Origin: Bacteroidales bacterium
GTDB taxonomy: Bacteria; Bacteroidota; Bacteroidia; Bacteroidales; ML635J-15
Assembly (NCBI GenBank): GCA_017997855.1
Contig: JAGOEF010000041.1
Span: forward strand, 1 to 10,290
Direction: 5' to 3'
Length of the DNA: 10,290 nucleotides
This document shows positions 1 to 9,300 of the stretch, in pieces. How positions within the stretch are numbered: position 1 is the stretch's first letter; each line of letters starts with the position of its first letter. The position numbers were made by a program, and so were the translations under genes. The notes under the pieces are model-generated. The model searched no databases, was not told where the DNA came from, and was given only the letters and a program-made list of their open reading frames with translations.

Positions 1-2559
1 ATTACCCAAAAAGGCAATACGGTGGTTTGCATCGAGCACGACGAAAGTTTTATCAGACAAGCGGATTATATAGTAGAGCTGGGTCCGGGGCAGGGCAAAA
101 ACGGTGGCGAAATAGTGGCGTCGGGCACACCATCGAAACTAATCGTTAAGCCACAAAAGAAAAGCAAATTGTCTTTCAGTAAGCATAACGACACGCAGCG
201 GAAAGACCAGCAACCGGTAGAACGTCATACACACATTGCACTGCATGGTGTGAACACGGCCAACCTGAAGAACATTTCAGTCGAAATACCATTAAATACC
301 AGTACCGCGATCACCGGTGTTTCCGGTAGCGGAAAAACATCGCTGGCACTGGGGAGCCTCTATGCCGAAGCATTTTCGCGGTTTTCGCAAAGCATGTCAA
401 CCTATTCGCGCAGTATGCTGAAGCTGTCGAACCGCTCACGCATCGAATCGGTACATGGCCTGGTGGCTTGTGTTGCAGTAAGCCGGCGGTTTACAAACCA
501 TTCGGCACGCAGCACGGTGGGTACAATTACAGGCATTTACGATTTGTTCAGGCTTATGTACTCTCGTATTGCTCAACAGCAGGGTAAACAATATCCGGCA
601 GGCTTTTTCTCGTTTAATCACCAGCCCGGTGCCTGTCCGCAATGCGATGGATTGGGCTATGTGCTTAGCTGCGATCCCGGAAAACTCATCAGTCACCCGG
701 AAAAACCCATTACCGCGGGCGCCATGCAAACCAGCAAACCGGGCAAATTTTACAGTGACCCCGACGGGCAATATATAGCAGTGCTGCAACATATCGCGCA
801 TGAATCAGGTATCGACCTGAGTCAGCCCTGGAACAACCTGCCCATGGAATTCAGGGAGATTGCCCTGTACGGCACCGGTGAGACCATCTGGAAAGCGCAA
901 TGGAATTTCAAAAACAAAACGCGCGAAGGCACGCATGCACTGAGCACCGTGTGGAAAGGCTTCTGCAATCTGGTTGATGAAGAATATCAGCGCAGGCATT
1001 TGAACAAAAGTACCGGGGGAACCGAGCAACTGCTTGCACGAAAAACCTGCCCGGTTTGTAAGGGTAAACGGCTGGTAAACGAAGCCCTCAGCATTGTGTT
1101 CCAAGGCTATAATATCTCAGAATTATCGGAATTGCCCATTGGCTCACTGCCTGCACTATTTAATAAAATTAACGATGAGATGCTGGTGCAGGAACTTGTT
1201 CACAGCATCGGAATATCGATTGGAAATATTGCAGACATAGTCTCGAAGCTTGGACTCGATTACCTTTCGGTATCGCGGCCCGCCGAAACTCTTTCGGGAG
1301 GTGAATCGCAACGATTGCAACTGGTTTCGGCTTTCTCGGCAAAGCTCAGCGGAGTGTGTTATGTGATTGATGAACCGGCAGCCGGGTTACATCCAAAGGA
1401 TGCAGAAAAAATAGGTGACATTATTCAATCGCTGGTAAAAAACGGGAATACGGTGGTTTTCACAGGGCACGATTCAAAGCTGACAGCACAGGCGGGCTAC
1501 ATCATCGAAATGGGTCCGGGTTCCGGAGCTCAAGGGGGCAAAGTACTTGCCGCAGGTTCTCCCAGCGAAATGAAAAACCGGCCACATTCAGCCAGCTACG
1601 CGCTGATTAATCCACAAATGATACCGCCAACACATTCCCATAACTTTACCCCATCGGGGTTTGGGGTTCACGGTGCCAGTGCCAATAACCTGAAAAACAT
1701 TTCGGCAGGTTTTGCTTTGGGCGGAATAACGGCTGTTACCGGAGTTTCGGGAAGCGGCAAAACCAGCCTTGTACGCGATGTGCTGCATGCATCGGCCATG
1801 GCACAAAAACCTGTTGGCTGCAATTCGGTATATGGCCTCGAAAACTTCAGCGATGTTGTTTATTTGAAACAAGGACAGAACGCCGCTTCATCAATTAGTA
1901 CCCCGGCTACGTTCACCGGATTGCTCGATATGCTGAGGCCGTTTTATGCAGCTACACCCGAAGCAAAAAAGCTCAACATGAAGGCCTCGCATTTTTCGTA
2001 TGTGCATTCCGACGGGAAGTGCCCCGATTGCAATGGCATGGGCGAACGAAGCATTTCGATGGATTTTATGAGTGAATTGAATATCCCCTGCCCTAGCTGC
2101 GGCGGTACACGTTATAAATCGTCGGTTCAATCCGTAAAAATCAAAGGTATTAGCATGGGCGATATCATGAAAAGCTGTTTTAACGACCTGCCGGAGATAT
2201 TCGGTGAATACCACGAGCTCACCCAAATGCTCGAACTTTTTACCAAATGCGGCATCGGTCACCTGCGTTGCGGACAAGCATTGTCCACATTGTCGGGTGG
2301 AGAATATCAGCGACTGCTGCTGGCACAAAAACTTATGCAGTCGCCCCGCGGTAAGTGTCTTTATATATTTGATGAACCCGCTACCGGCCTGCACCCATTC
2401 GATATCGAAAAACTCAACGCGCTGTTTTGTGAGTTGGCATCCCGGCAACACAGCATCGTAATGATAGAGCATAACCAATTTATGATTGCCATTGCCGATC
2501 AGGTGATTGAACTGGGGCCTGAAGGTGGTCCAACAGGGGGAAATATAATTCACAATTAA
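1..2559 (+). CDS. uvrA: UvrA-family excinuclease ATPase, multi-module, 5' end missing
   Basis: This is the C-terminal 852 residues of a UvrA-family ABC ATPase; the frame is open at base 1, so the start lies upstream (residues counted from base 1). UvrA is the cytoplasmic damage sensor of nucleotide excision repair. Residues 1 to about 40 are the tail of one ABC module, with H-loop IEHD (His13) and GPGQG. A complete module follows: Walker A GVSGSGKTS at 106, Cys pairs CPQC at 212 and CPVC at 350, signature LSGGE at 431, Walker B acids D457/E458, H-loop His490. It carries the ABC1-type phrase ARSTVGTITGIYD but has only about a dozen residues where UvrA normally holds its UvrB-binding domain. 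The last module is ABC2-like: Walker A at 581, zinc finger C674-x2-C677-x19-C697-x2-C700, LSGGE at 764, D791/E792, His824, then GPEGG just before the stop. At least three ABC modules exceed the usual two; a double UvrA, as in Chlamydia, is the likely explanation. The family call is firm. Whether this is the housekeeping UvrA or a paralogue is open. Confidence 0.93.
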   Translation: MTQKGNTVVCIEHDESFIRQADYIVELGPGQGKNGGEIVASGTPSKLIVKPQKKSKLSFSKHNDTQRKDQQPVERHTHIALHGVNTANLKNISVEIPLNTSTAITGVSGSGKTSLALGSLYAEAFSRFSQSMSTYSRSMLKLSNRSRIESVHGLVACVAVSRRFTNHSARSTVGTITGIYDLFRLMYSRIAQQQGKQYPAGFFSFNHQPGACPQCDGLGYVLSCDPGKLISHPEKPITAGAMQTSKPGKFYSDPDGQYIAVLQHIAHESGIDLSQPWNNLPMEFREIALYGTGETIWKAQWNFKNKTREGTHALSTVWKGFCNLVDEEYQRRHLNKSTGGTEQLLARKTCPVCKGKRLVNEALSIVFQGYNISELSELPIGSLPALFNKINDEMLVQELVHSIGISIGNIADIVSKLGLDYLSVSRPAETLSGGESQRLQLVSAFSAKLSGVCYVIDEPAAGLHPKDAEKIGDIIQSLVKNGNTVVFTGHDSKLTAQAGYIIEMGPGSGAQGGKVLAAGSPSEMKNRPHSASYALINPQMIPPTHSHNFTPSGFGVHGASANNLKNISAGFALGGITAVTGVSGSGKTSLVRDVLHASAMAQKPVGCNSVYGLENFSDVVYLKQGQNAASSISTPATFTGLLDMLRPFYAATPEAKKLNMKASHFSYVHSDGKCPDCNGMGERSISMDFMSELNIPCPSCGGTRYKSSVQSVKIKGISMGDIMKSCFNDLPEIFGEYHELTQMLELFTKCGIGHLRCGQALSTLSGGEYQRLLLAQKLMQSPRGKCLYIFDEPATGLHPFDIEKLNALFCELASRQHSIVMIEHNQFMIAIADQVIELGPEGGPTGGNIIHN

Positions 2560-2710
2560 TCACGGGCAATTCAGTCCGATTTAGCCAAATTTTCCAGTAT
2601 TATTTCTAACCGGACACAAATCCTGTTAACACTTTTATAACGGTAAGCCGCATCCCAACACACTATTTTCTCACTTTTATACAAACGTAACTATCTGAAT
2701 TTCTGCGTTA

Positions 2711-2748
2711 TTGCAAATTTTATTAATTTTATTTAGATTATTTCTAAA
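2711..2748 (+). promoter_or_regulatory. Weak candidate Bacteroidota promoter with overlapping dyad
   Basis: Within the 233-base AT-rich gap after the UvrA gene, TTG at 2711-2713 lies 20 bases before TAGATTAT at 2734-2741. This loosely resembles the Bacteroidota promoter pattern of a TTTG-type -33 element and TAnnTTTG at -7, but the -7 match is imperfect. The -7 candidate sits inside a perfect 6-base inverted repeat, TTTAGA (2732-2737) and TCTAAA (2743-2748) with a 5-base spacer, which could be an operator or chance in AT-rich DNA. If real, it would drive the small secreted gene and the giant gene behind it, with a leader of roughly 40 bases. The rest of the gap shows nothing convincing. Confidence 0.2.
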
Positions 2749-2792
2749 CAATTAAACAAAGCTTCGGTTATCCTCACACAAAATATTATGAC

Positions 2793-3314
2793 ATGAAAAA
2801 TCAGAGAACAACTTCACTCGCCATATTAATGCATTCAAGGATTTTACTCATTGCATTAATTATTTTATTATTGTCTTCCAACGCTAAAGCACAGTCCAAC
2901 AATGAATTGCACAAGTTCAACAGAAATTCAGATAAAGCACTAAGTACTTCAGAAGCAGAAATTACTGAAGTCAGATCTCTTTTTTACGAGTTACAACCGA
3001 GCCTGTATTATGGCAGTCCATCATCGGACAAATCAAAAGATGCTCCGGTTGTGGGTTTTGTAAATACTGAAAACTTTTCAAGTTTATACGCTTCCAATCA
3101 GATAAATAAATCAATAAAAATGCTTGTTATTGATTTCAATTACAATGAAATACAGTCTCCCCTAGATATCTCCGCAATAAAGAATTTCGACAGTCTGCGC
3201 TACATTGTAGTCAGATGCAGTGAGTCATGCACATCAGCTCAAATCAGTCGGTTGCTTGTCAACGATAGCAATCGCAATCTTCAGCTGTACTACATAATTG
3301 ATATCGCCGAATAA
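2793..3314 (+). CDS. Small secreted protein of unknown function (173 aa)
   Basis: I do not recognise this protein. It begins with a typical Sec signal peptide: basic residues, a hydrophobic stretch rich in Leu and Ile (about residues 16-28), and a likely cleavage site after SNAKA, before Gln34. The mature protein of about 140 residues is polar and Ser/Asn-rich, with one Cys pair close together (CSESC, near residues 142-146). The segment around LVIDFNYNEIQSPL and FDSLRYIVV has the hydrophobic spacing of a single leucine-rich-repeat-like turn, a weak resemblance only. An in-frame ATG at 2829 would give a shorter start (MHSR...) with a more compact signal peptide; I kept the upstream ATG because both are plausible. 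Neither has a Shine-Dalgarno motif, usual in Bacteroidota. Its DNA is visibly AT-richer than both neighbours. It ends 20 bases before the giant adhesin-like gene, suggesting cotranscription and perhaps a joint role at the cell surface, which is inference. Confidence 0.75.
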   Translation: MKNQRTTSLAILMHSRILLIALIILLLSSNAKAQSNNELHKFNRNSDKALSTSEAEITEVRSLFYELQPSLYYGSPSSDKSKDAPVVGFVNTENFSSLYASNQINKSIKMLVIDFNYNEIQSPLDISAIKNFDSLRYIVVRCSESCTSAQISRLLVNDSNRNLQLYYIIDIAE

Positions 3315-3334
3315 AAACATTAAAATCAAACACT

Positions 3335-6300
3335 ATGACAACGAAAATACTTTCGATTCACCATACCATCTTTTTCCGTGCAGCCCTCATCGCGCTGTTT
3401 TCGGCATTTATTACAGGTGTTAATGCACAGGTGGTAAAATCTTTTACTCAACGGACGTCACAATACTCACCGGCCAAAGTAATTTATAATGTAAAAGGTG
3501 ATTTTACGATGATTGGGAACACCAATCTTACATTACAAAATTATGGTGATAACACATCGAATAATAATTCGATGATATACGTAGATGTCGACGGAGTTTC
3601 CACAACCTTAAACTCATCATCGGCCAACCTGAGTTTTTCGACCGAAAACGGAGCACTCCCCGAATGCTCAAACATTGTATATGCAGGTTTATATTGGACC
3701 GGGCGTGCCAACAATGGGGGAAACAGTCCGATGACTTTTTCGGTAACGAAAGGCAGTGTCACGGTAAACTTCGACAAGCAAAAAGTTCTTATTAAAGGGC
3801 CCGGAGCCTCGTCATATAGCAATGTTACTGCCAATATTAGCGATATTTATTATCCTGAAACCAATCACGGCCAAATGTACTCAGCCTATGCAGAAGTCAC
3901 CGATTACGTACGTCAGTACGGTTTGGGAAGTTACACGGTGGCCAACATAGCCCTGCAGGAAGGAAACGGGGGCAGCACCGGATATTATGGTGGCTGGGCA
4001 ATGATTGTGATTTACGAAAACTCAAAAATGAAATGGCGCGATGTTACCATTTTCGATGGTCATGCTTACGTTGCCGGAAATGTCACAGCCGATTATACAA
4101 TTCCTGTTTCGGGATTTAACACCGTGCAAAGTGGTCAGGTAAATATGAAGCTGGGCATTGTAGCCGGTGAAGGCGACCGGAATATTTCGGGAGATTTTCT
4201 GCAAATAAGGAACCACAGCAATACCAATTGGGTAAATCTCAATCACAGCGATAATTCATCGAACAATTTCTACAACAGTTCAATTTTTACCGGTGGCAAC
4301 ACACGCAATCCAAACTTAGTAAACAACACCGGCCTCGACATTTCAATGTTCAACATACCCAATACCGGGAATTCGGTAATTACAAACAACCAAACAGCGA
4401 CTTCGTTTCGGTATGGAAGTACACAGGACACCTATGTAATTTTTATGATGGCTATGTCGGTTGATGCCTACATACCCACACCTGAAGCCCATTCGCACAT
4501 TATAAGCATAGGCGGAGCACCGTATATTTCGGGAAACCCTCTGATTGCTCAACCCGGAGATGAGATTGAAATATCGATAGAAGTAAGAAACAAGGGTACA
4601 GAACCCATCAATAATGCAACGCTGGTGATACCAGTTCCTTTTGCATCAGAATATGTAAGCAGTTCAAGGCAGGTATTCTTTACCCCGGTTCCCACACCAA
4701 ACAATTTATATTATGATCCCTCGAGTGGAGCAAACGGTTCCATTATATGGCAGATAGGCACTTTACCTCTCCCGGCAAACCCATCAGATTTACTGGGTAC
4801 ATTAACTTTTAAAATTAAAGCAACGCAGGACTGTTCAATACTCGCCAATATCAATTGTACTCCTGAAATTCTAATTTCGGGTTATATGAATGGAACCGGC
4901 GCCATAAGCAATACCGTGTTTACCAATCAGACCACGATACAGGGTTACCAGATGTCGGGAAGCTGTACGGGAGAGCCAATTGTTATCCCATACAAGGTAA
5001 ATCTAAATGCAACCGATTATGTGAATGCCAATTGCGCAGCAACGCCATCGGTTCTTAGTTTTCTGGAGTGCAACCTCAGTGGGCCGATAGCCATTACCGA
5101 AGTATCAGGTCATTTCCCTGCCGGATCGAGATTTTACAATCAATATCCGGTAACCGGCAGTTCTGTTGAATACACTATTTCGAACCCATTCCCAGCTACG
5201 CCGGGCATTCAGACCTATTATGCAGTTCCTCCCGGTGCCAGCTCATGCTATTTTGAGTTCACCATCGAAGTGAGAACCATGACATCAACACCCACGGTTT
5301 CGGCCACTCCGGTAACATACTGCCAGAATCAGGTGGCAATTCCACTCACGGCAACAGCCAGCAATCCTGCATATACATTGTATTACTACAGCAGCCCGAC
5401 CGGAATACCCCAGTTGTCGATAATACCTTCAACCACAACCCCCGGTACTTATACATACTATGTAGCCGAAGGTTTATCGGCATCGTGTATCAGTCCGAAC
5501 AAACTACCCATACAAGTTGTTGTGAATCCGCTTCCGGTGGCTCCAACAGCCGCTGCTTCCAATATCAGCGAAGTTTGCTACAACGATAACGGCAACATCA
5601 TATTATCGGCAACAGGTGGTTCAGGAACCCAGCTGAACTGGTACACCGGTTCGTGCGGAGGTACTCTGATTGGAACAGGCAACAACCTGAGTATTGCTTC
5701 GCCGACAACCACTACCACGTATTATGTTGCATGGTCGAATTCCTGCGGGATATCAGCTTGTTCACAGGTTACAGTTATTGCGTTGCCACAACTTAACATT
5801 AGCCTTAGTGTGAGTGCCGAAATTCAATATTACAATGGTTCTACCGGCGAAATCAGCGTAACAGCCAGCGGGGGAACGCCTCCTTATCTGTATTCGCTCA
5901 ACGGAGGACCTGCTCAGGCTTCGAATGTATTCAGCAACCTGGCTCCCGGAAATTACACGGTCGTTATTACCGATTCAAAAGGATGCTCCGAAACAGCTAC
6001 GATTGCTATTGCCAACGCTTTACAGATAATTGCGGTTGACGATGCCGGAACGGTAAATGGAATGGTTGGGGGGACAGCGGTTGCCAACGTACTATCAAAC
6101 GACTTACTGAACGGGGCACCTGTATTACCTGCTGAAGTGATATTAAGTTTCATCAGCAGTACCCATCCCAACATCAGTCTATCGGGTAATTCTGTGATAG
6201 TTTCACCGGGAACTCCGGCCGGCACGTATTATCTGGTATATCAGATTTGCGAAACAGCCAACCCTACCAATTGTGATCAGGCCACAGTTACAATTACGGT

Positions 6301-9300
6301 AAGTGCTGCTCCGATAATTGCCAACGATGATATGGCTTCCGGAATAAACGGAACAAACGGACAAACCAATGTTTTAAATGTGTTTGACAACGACCTGCTC
6401 AATGGCAATCCGGTTAATCCAGTCGATGTGATTCTTTCGCTCGTAATTCCTGACCCGACTGGAACTATAAGCATGAATCCTGATGGCAGCATAGATGTTG
6501 CACCCAACACTCCGGGCGGTACCTATACCCTCACCTATCAGATTTGCGAGGTATTGAACCCGACGAACTGCGATCAGGCCATTGTAACGATTACTGTTAT
6601 TAAAACTTCGGACGTTTCGATTGTGAAAACCCACATCGATCCGTCGAACCTGCCTGTAGGGACACCGGCACAACTCATCGAAATTAATCCTTCGGTGATT
6701 ACTGCAGGAACCCAAATCTATTATTTTCTGATGGTCGAAAACTTTGGACCGGATAATTCGCTTCAGGCGACCATCACCGATATTTTACCTGCAGGAATCC
6801 TTAACCCTCAGTATTCACTGAATTTTGGCAACTCATGGTTCGCATGGGGTGGTACACGCTATCTCGCCGAATTCCTGTATCCCGGAGTTAACTATGTAAT
6901 GATTCGTGGTGACGTTGACCCTGCTGCTACCGGTACATTGGTAAACACAGCCACCATTTACAGTGCGGTTACCACCGACCCGGATTTATCGAATAACGAA
7001 TCGACAGTTATTACAACTATTCTGCAATCGGCTGACCTCGGTCTCACCAAACAGGCACTGACATCACCGGTTGTAATCGGCGGACAGATAGTGTATCAGA
7101 TTGTGGTTACAAATTATGGCCCCAGTGTGGCCAACAACGTAATTATTACAGATGCCATTGACCCCGCTGTAATTTCCGGCGCTGAGTATTCTGTTGATGG
7201 CGGTGCCACCTGGCTCAGTCCATGGACAGGCTCACTGAATGTCGGCAATCTCAATCCCGCCGCTTCGGTTTCTTTGCTTGTCAGGGGTACGGTGGTTGAT
7301 GCCAGCCCGGCTCCCAATGTTGACCCAATACCCAATACTGCCTCAGTAGTTTCGTCTACCGACGATCCTGATTTGGGTAATAACGATGAAACAATTTATA
7401 CGCCCCTGAATACCGATGCCGATGTTTCGATATTAAAAAGCGGACCTGCTTCGGTAACAGCTGGTGAGGAAATTATATATACCATTACTGTAACCAACAA
7501 CAGCAATACTTTTACAGCAACCAATGTTCACATCCACGATGTGGTGAACCCTGCCATTATTGCAGGTGCACAATATTCAACCGACGGAGGAACAACCTGG
7601 AATGCCTGGAGCAACGAATATGTTATAAGCGATATGCTTCCTTTCGCTTCTTTCACCTTGTCAATCAAGGGAACAGTATTGAGCAATATCACGGGCAGTA
7701 TTACCAATACCGCTTATATCGAATCGAACACTCCCGATTCTGACCTCAGCAACAACACATCAACCGTGATTACCAATGTAAATGTGATTTCTGATCTCGA
7801 AGTGATTAAGATTCAAATCGATCCTTCGATGCTGCCACTGAGTCAGGCTCAGATTTTTGGGAATCCGTATGATTACGTAATCAGCCCTGTTGAAATAACA
7901 GCCGGCGAAGAGATTTACTATGTTCTGTTTTATGCAAACAATGGTCCCAGCGACGCAACCAACGTGATCATCGACGATGTGCTTCCGGGCTTTGTAATTG
8001 ACTGGCAGGCTTCAAGATGTCAGGCCAATTATGGTCCTTGGACAGGTTCCGGAAATCTGGGAACCATTATTGCCGGTGGTCAGTGCGTTATCGTTATCAG
8101 GGGCTTTGTTCAGGAAAACGCCACAGGAAATCTGGTTAACACTGCCAATATCCACAGTAGTGATGTAACCGACCCCAACTCAGGTAATGATGAATCTACC
8201 TTCGTTACTCCGATTCAGGCAATGGCTGACCTCAGTATCGATAAAACCGTAAACAACAGTACCCCGTATGTAGGCGACAATGTGGTATTTACCATCACCG
8301 TAACCAACGAGGGACCCAGTGCTGCTTCAAACATCAGCGTGAGTGATTTGCTTCCGACAGGATATACTTATGTTTCGCATCTGGCCAGCGATGGCAATTA
8401 TGTAGCTGCAACCGGGATATGGACCATTGCCGGTATTGCATTCCCGGGCTCTGCAAACCTTAGCATAACTGCATTGGTAAATCTTCCCGGTAGCAACAAC
8501 ACCAATGTGTCGACCATCACCGGTAGCGATACCCACGACCCGGAACCCGACAACGACAGCGACAGCGAAACTACCTGGCCGGTAAACGTAATTATTGCCA
8601 ACGACGACAATGCTGGTCCGGTTAACGGATATACCGGTGCAAACGCAGTAGTTAATGTGTTTGGCAACGATTTACTCAATGGTTCGCCTGTAAATCCATT
8701 GCAACTGATACTCACCGAAACCGTTCCTAATCCGTCTGGCTATCTGAGCCTTAACCCGGATGGTACTGTTGATGTGAATCCCGGCACACCGGCAGGTTCT
8801 CACAGCCTGACATATCAGATATGCGAAACAGCCAATCCGACGAACTGCGACGATGCCATTGTAACCATTACCGTGGAAGCAGCACAGATTATTGCCAACG
8901 ACGATTCAGGTTCTGCAAACGGTTATACCGGTGCCACCAATGTATTGAACGTTTTCACCAACGATTTACTCAACGGGAATCCGGTAATTCCTGCCGAAGT
9001 TATCCTCACCGAAACAGTGGCTGACCCAACAGGAGCTCTTACCCTGAATGCTGACGGAAGTGTGGATGTTGCCGCTGGAACTCCCGCAGGCAGCTATTCG
9101 CTCACTTATCAGATTTGCGAAGTGCTTAACCCGACCAATTGTGATGATGCTATCGTTACAATAACAGTAGCTGCTGCAGCTATAATCGCCAACGACGATA
9201 CAGGTTCAGCAAACGGTTATACCGGTGCCACCAATGTATTAAATGTATTCACCAACGATTTACTCAACGGAAATCCGGTAAATCCTGCCGAAGTAATCCT

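Noticed and set aside
436..2553. Minus-strand and alternative plus-strand frames within the UvrA gene
   Set aside because: They overlap conserved Walker, zinc and signature motifs of the true frame and show no family resemblance of their own.
1..2559. ABC transporter or antibiotic-resistance ABC-F protein
   Set aside because: The zinc-finger Cys pairs, the ARSTVGTITGIYD phrase and the GPGxG/GPEGG tails are specific to the UvrA family, and there are no membrane segments.
2574..2615. GTCCG and CGGAC inverted repeat after the UvrA stop as a terminator
   Set aside because: The stem is only five bases, the loop is 32 bases, and no T-run follows.
2788..2796. Three-codon upstream frame ATG ACA TGA overlapping the start at 2793
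   Set aside because: Too short to mean anything without other support; likely chance in an AT-rich leader.
8821..9024. A 67-codon plus-strand frame
   Set aside because: It is an out-of-phase reading of repeats R3-R4, rich in Arg, Cys and His from the shifted frame.
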